A stretch of 64,000 bases of DNA from assembly GCF_008974325.1 (NCBI RefSeq), contig NZ_BKCG01000008.1:62001-126000 (forward strand), given 5' to 3'. Position 1 is the stretch's first letter. Every line of letters starts with the position of its first letter. Under the pieces are notes generated by a model. It saw only the letters and a list, made by a program, of their open reading frames with translations, was not told the origin of the DNA and ran no database searches. Shown piece after piece: positions 1 to 8,925 of this stretch. The translations under genes and the position numbers were made by a program. This stretch comes from Patiriisocius marinus. Lineage in GTDB: Bacteria; Bacteroidota; Bacteroidia; Flavobacteriales; Flavobacteriaceae.

Positions 1-188
1 TTCCAAGGTGCGATTAAATGAAACCCCTCACCTAAGGGTGGCTCATCAATTACAACCCCTTTATCAAATACTTTATAAAGCACTCCAGCTTCTCCAGAAC
101 CAATAGTTACAGCAGATTTTGCTAAAATGATAATTAATATAACCGCAAGAACGATTACTGGTATTCCAATTTTTGGTAATTTTTCCAT
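1..188 (-). CDS. Prohibitin-like SPFH/band 7 membrane protein (5' part only)
   Basis: Only the first 62 codons are inside the window; the gene runs off the left edge. The ATG is at 188. The N-terminus is a single hydrophobic anchor (about residues 7-24, rich in Ile/Val/Leu) followed by a short stretch containing GSGEAGVLYKVF and ending in GEGFHLIAPW. This is the usual opening of prohibitin-type SPFH proteins: anchor, then the first strands of the band 7 domain. Such proteins form large membrane-anchored rings and are often linked to quality control by FtsH-type proteases; that role is family knowledge, not visible here. It starts just 7 bases after the stop of the VWA-like gene and probably shares its transcript. 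Confidence 0.75.
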   Translation of the reverse strand, partial: MEKLPKIGIPVIVLAVILIIILAKSAVTIGSGEAGVLYKVFDKGVVIDEPPLGEGFHLIAPW

Positions 189-195
189 GATATGT

Positions 196-2229
196 TTATA
201 TAAGTCCGTTAAATTTTCTGATAAACCACTCGATTGAAAGTAGTAAAATAATCAATCCTAATAAGTATTTCCAATCGATTAAAGGTACTACTTTTTCTTC
301 ACTCTTTTGCACTGCTACATAGGCATCGCTTTCCACTAAACTATTAATCAACTCATCAATTTGAGTTGGAAAATAAGCTACTCCACTTGATTTTTCTGCG
401 ACTCTATTTAATTTTGAAATGTTAGCATTTAAAAACTGTTGCTCCACATTAAATTCTAAAATAGTGAAACTCCCACTTCTTGCTATCTCCTCGTCTTTTA
501 CAGAAACAGTATACGAGTATGTTCCTGCATCTAAATTACTTAAATCAACTTGGTAATAATTATTACGTAATAATAACGGAAACACCAATCGTTCTTTTGT
601 TTGATTATTAACAACCGAAATTGAAACCGAAGCGCTATTATCAAAAACAAAATTTTTATCAAAATACTGAGCAGAAATTTTAAGTGGTCTATTATTATAA
701 TAAAAAGTTTCGCTACTAACCTCTAGCCTACTTCTACGTTTATTTGAAGCAAGGTACTGCACCATCTTAGCTATAAATTGATCAAAATCTTCAAAGCTTT
801 TATCATTTAAGTAAGATTGAGCTCTCCATTTCCATAATCCTTCTGCATCCCATATTGCGTGACGTGAAGTCCCTTGTTCCATAGTCACTAACATTGGGCT
901 ATCACTTGCTATACCATCTATTGTTTGATCTAAAATAATTTCGTGAGGCACTGCAATAGACAATTCACCAAAATATGTGGTTAGTGGCGGCAACTCACTA
1001 AAACCTATATCATCTATCGAAAATGTTCCGTAATTAAGGTTTAAACTTGCACTAACATCTTCGTTTTGATTTACAACGTCTTTTGAAAATCTAGATTGAA
1101 TACTATTCAGAAATACCCAATCGGTTTGAGTACCTGTAATCACAAAAGAGTTTTTATTCAACTTTTCAAGTTCTTGAAAAACTGAAGAAAATTTTCTTAT
1201 TGGTTGATATAAAATCACCAATTGATAATCGTTAACTACTGATGCTGCTTCTTCAGGTTTTAAATATGTTACAGTTCGTTGCTCATTAGTTGCAATTGAC
1301 TTTTTTAGCATTCCCAAATCTGGATGAAGTACATCACTTACAATTAACACATTAGTAGCCTGATCAATTACTTCAACCCCAAATCGCTTATTATTATTCA
1401 CTGTATTTTTCTCATCACTCAAAGGCTTTACAGTTGCAGTATAGCGTTGCAATCCTACAGCAGTAGCGGGTACTATAGTTGAAACAGTTTTAGTATTATC
1501 TTGGTTTGTAAATGATAGAATTTCCCTGTAAACAACTCTGTTACCTTGGCTTATAACAAATTGTGAATTTACACTACCAGTTCCACTGTAAACTATTATA
1601 GCTTCAACGGGAAATTGATTTTTTAGAAAAGCATATCTATTAGTATTTAGCTGTTCAATTTTTAAATCGGTATACTTTGTAGAGTCTCCTAATATCACAG
1701 GATAAATAGGATGACTTAACAATGTGCTCGAAAATTCATAATCTGAACCAATAGTTTGATTCCCATCAGTTAACATCACTACAGGAGATTTTAGATTACT
1801 ATAAAGTTCTTTTATAGATTTAAAAGCAGCAGCAATATTAGAATTAGACTCGGTATTTGTTAAGGTATCTAGTGTTGAGAAACCATTTCCAAAAGAGTAA
1901 TATGAAATATCAAATTTCTCATTTAAAGCCTCATTAGATTTTATTTTATCAATCGCTAACGATAAAGCATCTTTTTGATTCAATTCCTTTATAGAAGTTG
2001 AATTATCAACAAGAATAGGTAATTGAGGTCTTTCAGTTGTATAGGATTCAGTTTTAAGCTGTGGATTTATCAATAAAATCAACAGCGCAAAAAGTGATAA
2101 AAATCTAAGAATTCCAAAAAGCCAACGAAGATTCCCCGTATATTTGGTTTTATAACCATACATAAACCCAGCTGCAATAATTGAAATTATAGCAGCAATT
2201 ATAATATAAAGTATAGTTTCTGGTGTCAA
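196..2229 (-). CDS. VWA-like membrane protein with MIDAS motif
   Basis: A 677-residue protein with two hydrophobic segments at the N-terminus (about 7-25 and 36-55), a large soluble region and a last membrane helix at about 653-672 followed by a basic tail. The soluble part begins as a von Willebrand A-type fold: a DxSxS metal site (D75, S77, S79) and a downstream TDG. The later part looks like Ig-like beta domains. The start is TTG at 2229; no in-frame ATG lies before the first helix, and the next Met is residue 23, inside that helix. Many Bacteroidota have such genes of unknown function near other VWA proteins of the BatA type. It lies between fabG and the prohibitin-like gene on the same strand. 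The VWA fold is clear; the job is unknown. Confidence 0.7.
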   Translation of the reverse strand: MTPETILYIIIAAIISIIAAGFMYGYKTKYTGNLRWLFGILRFLSLFALLILLINPQLKTESYTTERPQLPILVDNSTSIKELNQKDALSLAIDKIKSNEALNEKFDISYYSFGNGFSTLDTLTNTESNSNIAAAFKSIKELYSNLKSPVVMLTDGNQTIGSDYEFSSTLLSHPIYPVILGDSTKYTDLKIEQLNTNRYAFLKNQFPVEAIIVYSGTGSVNSQFVISQGNRVVYREILSFTNQDNTKTVSTIVPATAVGLQRYTATVKPLSDEKNTVNNNKRFGVEVIDQATNVLIVSDVLHPDLGMLKKSIATNEQRTVTYLKPEEAASVVNDYQLVILYQPIRKFSSVFQELEKLNKNSFVITGTQTDWVFLNSIQSRFSKDVVNQNEDVSASLNLNYGTFSIDDIGFSELPPLTTYFGELSIAVPHEIILDQTIDGIASDSPMLVTMEQGTSRHAIWDAEGLWKWRAQSYLNDKSFEDFDQFIAKMVQYLASNKRRSRLEVSSETFYYNNRPLKISAQYFDKNFVFDNSASVSISVVNNQTKERLVFPLLLRNNYYQVDLSNLDAGTYSYTVSVKDEEIARSGSFTILEFNVEQQFLNANISKLNRVAEKSSGVAYFPTQIDELINSLVESDAYVAVQKSEEKVVPLIDWKYLLGLIILLLSIEWFIRKFNGLI

Positions 2230-2332
2230 AGAGTTTTGAGTAAGTTGAATTGTGATTTAAAAATTTCTGAATTGCTGAAATATGTAACAACCAAAAATGT
2301 AATCACAAAAATAATGTGAATACCTTTTATAT

Positions 2333-3079
2333 TTAAGTTAGCATTCCACCGTCAACGTTTATTACTTGTCCAGTAATATATGATGACAGATCACTTGCTA
2401 AGAAAACACATGCATTAGCTATATCTTCTGGAGAACCACCTCTTTTAAGTGGAATTCCATCACGCCATTGTTGCACAGTAGCTTCATCTAATTTCCCTGT
2501 CATTTCAGTTTCGATAAAACCTGGAGCTATAACATTACTACGGATATCTCTAGATCCAAGTTCTAAAGCCACAGATTTAGAAAAACCGATGATACCTGCT
2601 TTTGATGCTGCATAATTGGTCTGTCCAGCGTTCCCTTTTACACCTACAATCGAACTCATATTGATAATAGAACCTTTACGTTGTTTCAACATAGTACGTT
2701 GTACAGCTTTAGTCATATTAAAAACCGATTTTAAATTCACTTCAATAACGTTATCAAAATCGTCTTCGCTCATTCTCATTAACAAGTTATCCTTAGTAAT
2801 CCCTGCATTATTCACAAGAATGTCAATGCTGCCAAAATCTTCTAAAACTGCAGCAGCTAATTCTTGAGATTGATCAAAACTTGAAGCATCACTTTTATAA
2901 GCTTTTGCTTTAATTCCACTTTTACTAAGCTCTTCAGCAAGTGCTTCAGCTGGTGCTGCAGATGAGTTATAAGTAAAGGCTACATTTGCTCCATGTTTAG
3001 CAAAAACTTCAACAATCCCTTTTCCTATTCCGCGGCTTCCGCCAGTAATAATAGCTGTTTTTCCTTCTAAAAGCTTCAT
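2333..3079 (-). CDS. fabG: 3-oxoacyl-[acyl-carrier-protein] reductase
   Basis: FabG reduces 3-oxoacyl-ACP with NADPH in fatty acid elongation in the cytoplasm. The 248-residue protein is a classical short-chain dehydrogenase: the dinucleotide motif TGGSRGIG at 12-19, NNAG at 90-93, the catalytic set S143, Y156 and K160, and the family C-terminal GQVINVDGGM. Length and motifs match FabG better than other short-chain dehydrogenases. The ATG at 3079 places the nucleotide loop at the expected distance from the N-terminus. It is transcribed away from the M16 protease gene, which ends in its own terminator at 3184-3214, so fabG probably has its own promoter in 3080-3180. Confidence 0.95.
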   Translation of the reverse strand: MKLLEGKTAIITGGSRGIGKGIVEVFAKHGANVAFTYNSSAAPAEALAEELSKSGIKAKAYKSDASSFDQSQELAAAVLEDFGSIDILVNNAGITKDNLLMRMSEDDFDNVIEVNLKSVFNMTKAVQRTMLKQRKGSIINMSSIVGVKGNAGQTNYAASKAGIIGFSKSVALELGSRDIRSNVIAPGFIETEMTGKLDEATVQQWRDGIPLKRGGSPEDIANACVFLASDLSSYITGQVINVDGGMLT

Positions 3080-3183
3080 ATCTATAGTTTTAAATACGTC
3101 TTAATATATTAATTTATTCTGAAATTTTATCCAAATTATAAAGGGATAAATATACTCAATACAAAAGCCAAAGCGAAATAAAA

Positions 3184-3214
3184 ATCCCCACAAATTATGA
3201 TAATTTGTGGGGAT
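3184..3214 (-). terminator. Intrinsic terminator after the M16 protease gene
   Basis: A perfect 14-bp inverted repeat (arms ATCCCCACAAATTA and its complement) with a 3-nt loop. Read on the minus strand it is followed by TTTTTATTT. It sits 30 bases past the stop of the M16 gene. Confidence 0.85.
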
Positions 3215-3245
3215 CTCAATTATGTGCAAATGTATTGGGTGATGC

Positions 3246-6218
3246 CTACATTTTTACATCTTCAACTTTTCCGTAGTTAAATAAATAATCGACGTCCATT
3301 TCTTGAACTTTCCCTAGTTGTTCAAGGGCTCCCATATCAACATCTTTCTTGTTACCTACTACCATCACATTGTATTCTTGTCCTTTGATATTTTCATTAA
3401 AGAAAGTTCTTAAATCTTCCATCTTCATTTCCTTAATAGCATTGTACATTGCTTCTCTATTATCTTCTTTTATACCTAAACGCTGCAGACTTTCGTACGT
3501 CCAGAATACATTAGATTTTGTAATACGTTGCGCTGCTAATTTTTTTAATGCCGCTGTTTTAGCTGCTTCAAATTGCTCTTGCGCTTCAGGCATATCACTC
3601 ATTAATCCCATCATCGCATCTACAGCTTGTGGCATTTTATTAGCTTGCGTACCTATATATGCCATCACATAATTAGAATCTTCTTTCTTACGAGCAGTTG
3701 AATAATTAGACCAAGCGGAATATGCTAAAGACTTAGATTCTCTAATTTCTTGAAAAACAATAGAAGATAACCCTGAACCAAAGTATGTATTAAACAAAGT
3801 AGAAACCGCCATATTCTCTGGAGAGAAAGGCGCTCCTTTTGCTAAAAACATCATTTCACTTTGAACCATATCATAGTCTACAAAATAAACATTACCTCCA
3901 GTTTCTTGCTCTGTGTAAACTGTTGCAGCAGGATAATCGTTTAAAGTTTCCTTTACAGTATGATGATCATTTAAAGCAGTTATTGCTGCATCAACATCTT
4001 TACCATAATAGAATACTCTTTGTTTGAAATCCTTGATACCTTTAGTTATATCTACCAATTCCTGAACATTCATTTCATTCATTTCAGCAACAGTATAAAT
4101 ATTACGTAAACGAGAGTTTTCGCCATATTTTGCATAGTTCATTAATCCTGAACGTAGAATACTTGCTTTGCTAGTTTTGTTATTTTGTCTTGACTTAACA
4201 ATTGACGCTACATATTTAGTATACGCTTCACTATCAGGTACAGCGTTATCTAACAAGTGTTCTAATAATTCTAACCCTTTAGGTAAATTTTCCTTAAGAC
4301 CACTGAGTCCAATATATGTTTGATCTCCACCTGCACTAACGTAATAATTAATACCTAATTTGTAAAACTCTTTTTTCAAATCTTCATTAGAATATTTATC
4401 AGTACCAAGGTATTCTAAATACCCAACCGCAAGACCTAGCTTTTTATTATTATCCCTTCCCATATCGAAGATGATGTTCATATCAAACAAATCATTAGAT
4501 TCATTTTTTATATAAGAAACTTTCAAACCATTATTAGTTGTTGTTTCTTTTATAGCTGAAGCATAATCAACATATTCTGGAGCTAAAGGTTTTGATTCAA
4601 TTTTATTAAACTCTGTGATATATTCCGAAGCTTTATCTCTGTTAAGGTTTACAGGAGTTATTCCTGGATTAGACACTTTTACAATGTTTTTATCTTCTCC
4701 TTTACGTTTGTAAGTGACCACATAATTATCTTTATAGAAATTATTAGCAAAAGCAACAACTTCTTCTTTAGTGATCTTCTTCAAAGCATCTAAATAAGCT
4801 ACTTTGTCTTTCCAATCAACTCTGTGGATAAACGCATCGTAATAAGCAGAAGCTACAGCTGTGCTATTCTCATATTGTTGTAATTGAGACTTCTTTAAAT
4901 CATTAACAACAGCTTCAATCATCCAATCTTCAAATTCCCCCTCTTTCAACAACTGAATTTGCTCTAAAATAAGTGACTTTACTTCATCAAGAGATTGCCC
5001 TTCTTTAGGCGAACCTGTAAATGCATGATAGCCATAGTCATTTAAGAAAGTAGTACTACAACCTGCATTCTGTACTAATTGCTTTTGATTCAAATTTAAA
5101 TCAATTAAACCTGCATTACCATTTGCAAGAATCATATCACACATTTGAACCAACTTTTCTTCTTGAGTATTCACCGCCTCAGTTCTAAAAGCAATTGAAA
5201 CACTTTCAGCTGTAGGCCCAAAAACCTCAGTAGTAACAACTTCTGTTAGTGGTGTTTCCTTTGGCAATACTGGATGATCAACATCTTTTCTTTCTAATTT
5301 CCCGAATGTATTTGCTACTTTCTCAATAGTCTCATCAAAGTTAAAATCTCCCACGAGTACCATAGCCATATTGTTAGGAACATAGTATTTGTCAAAATAA
5401 TTATTAATATCAATCAAAGAAGGTGCTTTTAAATGCGCTGCTGTACCAATAGTTTTTTGTTGACCATATGGGTGAGTAGGAAACAAACCTTCTAACATAG
5501 AAGCATAACGCTTTCTAAAGTCGTTATCCTGCCCTCTATTAAACTCTTCAAAAACCGCTTCTAATTCTGTGTGGAATAAACGCAATACTAATTCACTAAA
5601 ACGTTCTTCTTCTAAAGACAACCATTTGTCTAGTTCATTAGCAGGAATTTTATTCTTGTAAACCGTTTCTTCAAACCAGGTATGAGCATTTGTACCAGTA
5701 GCACCAAGCGAAGTCATCATTTTATCATATTCATTCGCAACAGAATAATTTGAAGCTTCTAATGAAACTTCATCTATTTTACGGTATAACTCTAAACGTT
5801 TTTCAGGGTCTTGCTCCGCTCTATGTTCTTCATATAACTGTGCAATTTGTTCTAAATATCCTTTTTCTTTTTCCCAATCAATTGATCCAACTTTAGAAGT
5901 TCCTTTGAAAACCATATGCTCTAAGTAATGCGCTAATCCAGTAGATTCTTTAGGGTCATAATTTGAACCGGCTCTTACAGCGATATAAGTTTGAATTTTA
6001 GGTTCATCTTTATTTTGACTTAAGTAAACTTTTAGTCCATTATCTAAAGTATACAGGCGCAATCCTGTAGGATCATTATCTACTGTTTCATAGCTATACC
6101 CTTTAGCATCATTTTGTAAGTGCGATGCAAAACCTGCTTTAGTAGTTTCAGCATTTTCTTTACAACTTGACATAAAAGCAACTAATGTACAAGCTAGCAA
6201 TAATTTTAGGTGTTTCAT
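3246..6218 (-). CDS. M16 family zinc peptidase, lipoprotein
   Basis: A 990-residue double-length M16 peptidase (pitrilysin/insulinase family), made of two M16 halves. It starts with a lipoprotein signal (lipobox ending FMSSC, Cys19), so the mature protein is probably anchored in the outer or inner membrane facing the periplasm. The inverted zinc motif HxxEH is present as HYLEH at 97-101, and an acidic helix with further Glu residues follows at about 175-190 as expected for the third ligand. The C-terminal half (about 540-990) keeps the fold without the zinc motif. These enzymes degrade peptides in a closed chamber; the natural substrate cannot be told. It stands alone between terminators at 3184-3214 and 6305-6340. 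Confidence 0.9.
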   Translation of the reverse strand: MKHLKLLLACTLVAFMSSCKENAETTKAGFASHLQNDAKGYSYETVDNDPTGLRLYTLDNGLKVYLSQNKDEPKIQTYIAVRAGSNYDPKESTGLAHYLEHMVFKGTSKVGSIDWEKEKGYLEQIAQLYEEHRAEQDPEKRLELYRKIDEVSLEASNYSVANEYDKMMTSLGATGTNAHTWFEETVYKNKIPANELDKWLSLEEERFSELVLRLFHTELEAVFEEFNRGQDNDFRKRYASMLEGLFPTHPYGQQKTIGTAAHLKAPSLIDINNYFDKYYVPNNMAMVLVGDFNFDETIEKVANTFGKLERKDVDHPVLPKETPLTEVVTTEVFGPTAESVSIAFRTEAVNTQEEKLVQMCDMILANGNAGLIDLNLNQKQLVQNAGCSTTFLNDYGYHAFTGSPKEGQSLDEVKSLILEQIQLLKEGEFEDWMIEAVVNDLKKSQLQQYENSTAVASAYYDAFIHRVDWKDKVAYLDALKKITKEEVVAFANNFYKDNYVVTYKRKGEDKNIVKVSNPGITPVNLNRDKASEYITEFNKIESKPLAPEYVDYASAIKETTTNNGLKVSYIKNESNDLFDMNIIFDMGRDNNKKLGLAVGYLEYLGTDKYSNEDLKKEFYKLGINYYVSAGGDQTYIGLSGLKENLPKGLELLEHLLDNAVPDSEAYTKYVASIVKSRQNNKTSKASILRSGLMNYAKYGENSRLRNIYTVAEMNEMNVQELVDITKGIKDFKQRVFYYGKDVDAAITALNDHHTVKETLNDYPAATVYTEQETGGNVYFVDYDMVQSEMMFLAKGAPFSPENMAVSTLFNTYFGSGLSSIVFQEIRESKSLAYSAWSNYSTARKKEDSNYVMAYIGTQANKMPQAVDAMMGLMSDMPEAQEQFEAAKTAALKKLAAQRITKSNVFWTYESLQRLGIKEDNREAMYNAIKEMKMEDLRTFFNENIKGQEYNVMVVGNKKDVDMGALEQLGKVQEMDVDYLFNYGKVEDVKM

Positions 6219-6304
6219 TTTTGGTTGGTTTAAATTTCTTTTTATTTTTTAGAACGTGATTTTTATAGAATAATTACACATTCAATAAACTATTTAAAAA
6301 ACGA

Positions 6305-6340
6305 AAAACGTTTGGATTTCGCGAAAAATCCAAACGTTTT
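6305..6340. terminator. Terminator after sucD
   Basis: A perfect 15-bp inverted repeat (AAAACGTTTGGATTT and its complement) around a short CGCGA-type loop, 30 bases past the sucD stop. The arms themselves give A/T tails on both strands, so it could work in both directions, though only sucD reads into it. Confidence 0.8.
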
Positions 6341-6369
6341 ATATTATATAGTGTTATTGATTATTGATA

Positions 6370-7242
6370 TTATCCTAATACCTCAGCAACTTTTTTTCCT
6401 ATTTCAGCTGGAGAATCTACTACGTGAATACCACATTCACGCATAATTTTCTTCTTAGCTTGAGCGGTGTCATCACTACCACCAACAATTGCACCTGCGT
6501 GCCCCATTGTTCTACCTGCTGGTGCAGTCTCACCTGCGATAAAACCAACAACTGGTTTTTTACTTCCGCTAGCCTTGTACCAGTTAGCCGCATCTGCTTC
6601 AAGTTGACCACCTATTTCACCAATCATAACCACAGCTTCAGTTTCTGGGTCATTAATCAACATCTCAACAGCTTCTTTTGTTGTAGTTCCAATAATTGGA
6701 TCTCCACCAATACCAATAGCAGTAGTAATACCTAAACCTTGTTTTACAACTTGGTCTGCAGCTTCGTACGTTAATGTACCTGATTTAGAAACAATACCTA
6801 CTTTACCTTTTTTAAATACAAAACCTGGCATAATACCTACTTTTGCTTCACCTGGAGTAATAACTCCTGGACAGTTAGGTCCAATTAAGCGACAATCTCT
6901 ATTTTTTATGTAGTTAGAAGCTTTAATCATATCTGCTACAGGGATACCTTCAGTAATTGTAATAATTACTTTAATACCTGCTTCAGCAGCTTCCATTATT
7001 GCATCTGCAGCAAAAGCTGGTGGTACAAAAATGATAGTAGTATCTGCTCCTACTTTTTCTACAGCTTCAGCAACTGTATTGAAAACTGGTCTATCTAAGT
7101 GAGTTTGTCCACCTTTTCCTGGTGTAACTCCCCCAACAACGTTCGTCCCGTATTCAATCATTTGTCCGGCGTGAAAAGTACCTTCACTACCCGTAAATCC
7201 TTGAACAATAATTTTTGAATCTTTATTAACTAAAACACTCAT
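6370..7242 (-). CDS. sucD: Succinyl-CoA synthetase, alpha subunit
   Basis: SucD pairs with SucC to interconvert succinyl-CoA and succinate with formation of ATP or GTP in the TCA cycle. The 290-residue protein has the CoA-binding Rossmann region at the N-terminus ([10 protein letters not shown] at 15-24), the conserved GPNCPG at 121-126, and the active-site histidine that becomes phosphorylated, H248, in [11 protein letters not shown]. The length is standard. No sucC lies in this window, as is usual in Bacteroidota where the two genes can be separate. A TACATTTG -7 box at 7342-7349 on the minus strand could drive it with a leader of about 95 bases. Confidence 0.97.
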   Translation of the reverse strand: MSVLVNKDSKIIVQGFTGSEGTFHAGQMIEYGTNVVGGVTPGKGGQTHLDRPVFNTVAEAVEKVGADTTIIFVPPAFAADAIMEAAEAGIKVIITITEGIPVADMIKASNYIKNRDCRLIGPNCPGVITPGEAKVGIMPGFVFKKGKVGIVSKSGTLTYEAADQVVKQGLGITTAIGIGGDPIIGTTTKEAVEMLINDPETEAVVMIGEIGGQLEADAANWYKASGSKKPVVGFIAGETAPAGRTMGHAGAIVGGSDDTAQAKKKIMRECGIHVVDSPAEIGKKVAEVLG

Positions 7243-7341
7243 AGTTGCTTTTACTATTTTAAAATGATTATTTATTTCTATGAAAACTAACTAGTAAACT
7301 GATTTAGCATTTCGGTTAAACCAATTGTTAATTTTGCGTTG

Positions 7342-7349
7342 CAAATGTA
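7342..7349 (-). promoter_or_regulatory. Candidate -7 box for sucD
   Basis: Minus-strand TACATTTG fits the Bacteroidota TAnnTTTG consensus. No TTG is found 17-23 bases upstream, so the call rests on the -7 box and on its position between the NTF2-like stop and the sucD start. Confidence 0.35.
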
Positions 7350-7379
7350 TGCTTTTTGCTTAAGCTTTTGAAGAAATTT

Positions 7380-7787
7380 TTACACTTTTACCTTCTCATA
7401 AGTACCATCAGTGTCATCACTAATAGTTGCTGGCTGGCTAACTTGATAGCCACGGTGTAATTTTCCATCTTTTAAATGCCATATTGATATAAAATGTGCG
7501 ATACCTAGTTCCTCTTCTGGATTCTCTACTGTACGTACATAGTATTTATAACGAGTTGTGACAACGCCCTCATCTTCAAGTACGTGGCTCACCTCTATTC
7601 TAAGATCATTGTAGGTTCTAGATATCTCAGCGAACGTAGCCTTAAGGTCGTCAAAATGCATGATAGTTAACCCATCAGTACTATTCCAAATAAACTCAAC
7701 ATCTGGGTGAAAAAACTTATCTAAAACTGTTTTATCCCTTAAAAAATCACTGTTGTAAAAATCCTTTACTATTTGTTTTGCACTCAT
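7380..7787 (-). CDS. NTF2-fold (SnoaL-like) protein
   Basis: A 135-residue cytoplasmic protein with no signal peptide. The order of a helix-rich start (VKDFYNSDFL), a PDVEFIWN strand, then a long run of beta strands ending in ISIWHLKDGKLHRGYQ is that of the cone-shaped NTF2/SnoaL fold. Members include ketosteroid isomerase-like enzymes and non-catalytic binding proteins; I see nothing that fixes the activity. The ATG at 7787 lies 3 bases past the stop of the lpxD-like gene, so the two are surely co-transcribed. That linkage hints at a role linked to the envelope, but this is inference only. Confidence 0.75.
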   Translation of the reverse strand: MSAKQIVKDFYNSDFLRDKTVLDKFFHPDVEFIWNSTDGLTIMHFDDLKATFAEISRTYNDLRIEVSHVLEDEGVVTTRYKYYVRTVENPEEELGIAHFISIWHLKDGKLHRGYQVSQPATISDDTDGTYEKVKV

Positions 7788-7790
7788 CGT

Positions 7791-8726
7791 TTATAAATTC
7801 TCTAGTTTATCAATGATTCCTGGAATCAATCTAATAGATGCCAGTTCTTTATATTTTTTTCTAAATTCGTCTGCAGGTGACCCAAAATACGATTTATATC
7901 CTGGAAGTGACTTACTTACACCACTTTGTGCAGAAATAATTGCTTTTTCTCCTATTGTAACACCGCTTGTAATTCCAGCTTGTCCCCAAATAGTGACAAA
8001 ATCTTCAATAACAACACAGCCCGCGATCCCAACTTGAGATGCTATTAAACAACGTTTTCCTATTACAGTATCGTGCCCAACGTGAACTTGATTATCAATT
8101 TTAGTCCCTTCGCCTATTATAGTTGAAGCTGTAACACCTTTATCAATAGTACATAAAGCCCCTAAATCTACATTATCCTCTAAAACTACATTCCCGCCAC
8201 TTATTAATTTATCAAACTTTTCTGGACGGTTTTTATAATAAAATGCATCTGCACCTAAAATTGTACCAGAATGTATTGTACATCCATTACCTATAACCGT
8301 GTTATCATAAATTACAACATTGCTATGTATTAAACAATCATCCCCAATTGTCACATTATTACCAACAAATGCATTAGGTTGAATTACTGTGTTCTTACCT
8401 ATCACAGCTGAGTCTGCAACCACCGAAGTAGCTCGCTTAAATGGATTAAAGTGATTTGTAAGCTTATTAAAATCGCTAAACGGCTCTTCTGATATAAGCA
8501 ATGCTTTTCCCTCAGGACAGTCTACTTTTTTATTAATTAATACAATAGTAGCAGCTGAAGCTAACGCTTTGTCATAGTATTTAGGATGATCCACAAACAC
8601 AATATCTCCAGGAGTAACAACATGTATTTCATTCATTCCCAATACTGGGAAGTTAGCATCACCAACAAAATCGCACGCTAATATAGTTGCGATATCCTGT
8701 AATGTTTGCGCCTTCAGAAATTTCAT
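7791..8726 (-). CDS. LpxD-like UDP-acylglucosamine N-acyltransferase (second copy)
   Basis: A 311-residue left-handed beta-helix acyltransferase with many hexapeptide repeats ([IV]-G-x-x-x) between about 105 and 260 and a C-terminal helix. It resembles LpxD, which adds the second hydroxyacyl chain to UDP-acylglucosamine in lipid A synthesis. The catalytic His equivalent is H218 in VHVGHDTVIG. It differs from the true lpxD at 13039-14064, in the same cluster, by a diverged N-terminal UDP-binding domain. A longer frame opens at 8771, but its first 15 codons run into the terminator hairpin at 8755-8794 and over the -7 box at 8748-8755, so I chose the ATG at 8726 (MKFLKAQ). Whether it acts on lipid A or on another nucleotide sugar is open. 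Confidence 0.8.
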   Translation of the reverse strand: MKFLKAQTLQDIATILACDFVGDANFPVLGMNEIHVVTPGDIVFVDHPKYYDKALASAATIVLINKKVDCPEGKALLISEEPFSDFNKLTNHFNPFKRATSVVADSAVIGKNTVIQPNAFVGNNVTIGDDCLIHSNVVIYDNTVIGNGCTIHSGTILGADAFYYKNRPEKFDKLISGGNVVLEDNVDLGALCTIDKGVTASTIIGEGTKIDNQVHVGHDTVIGKRCLIASQVGIAGCVVIEDFVTIWGQAGITSGVTIGEKAIISAQSGVSKSLPGYKSYFGSPADEFRKKYKELASIRLIPGIIDKLENL

Positions 8727-8747
8727 AGGTTTTGATAAATTGGATAT

Positions 8748-8755
8748 CAAATATA
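8748..8755 (-). promoter_or_regulatory. Candidate -7 box for the lpxD-like gene
   Basis: Minus-strand TATATTTG directly after the T-run of the preceding terminator and 21 bases before the ATG at 8726. No TTG at the best spacing; a TTGC lies 12 bases upstream, which is too close. Confidence 0.4.
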
Positions 8756-8794
8756 AAAAATCCCACCGCAATATCTATCGTGGTGGGATTTTTT
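8755..8794 (-). terminator. Terminator after the leucine-rich lipoprotein gene
   Basis: Arms AAAAAATCCCACC and its exact complement with a 14-nt loop, followed on the minus strand by a T-rich stretch. It lies 34 bases past the stop that the lipoprotein gene would use if its frameshift were repaired (8829), which supports the longer original reading frame. Confidence 0.85.
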
Positions 8795-8828
8795 TAATTC
8801 TGAAATATTAACTATTTAAATTTTGCTC

Positions 8829-8925
8829 TTATTCACTACAATTACCATCTATGATATCTTGTTGGGTTGGGTTGTAGGCGTTGTCATATACTGAATAGGA
8901 ACCTAATTCAATAACACTAAAAGGG
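8829..8925 (-). pseudogene. Frameshifted C-terminal tail of the leucine-rich lipoprotein
   Basis: The upstream frame stops early at 8903, but another frame continues the protein and ends with YDNAYNPTQQDIIDGNCSE and a stop at 8829. This tail matches the end of the related protein at 59418-61052 (NGYNPTPLQISNGDCSL). The minus strand reads CCCTTTT at 8925-8919; one extra T there would join LQTL to FSVIELGSYSVYDN and give nearly the same spacing to the YNPT motif as in the relative (14 versus 16 residues). The shift is thus probably a one-base loss in a T run, in the genome or in the assembly. Confidence 0.75.

Noticed and set aside
8727-8771. A 15-codon N-terminal extension of the lpxD-like gene.
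   Set aside because: It runs across the terminator hairpin and -7 box; the ATG at 8726 gives the normal N-terminus.
8903-8925. Programmed ribosomal frameshifting at CCCTTTTAG in the leucine-rich lipoprotein gene.
   Set aside because: The site does not form a standard X-XXY-YYZ slippery heptamer in the reading frame; a base loss is simpler.
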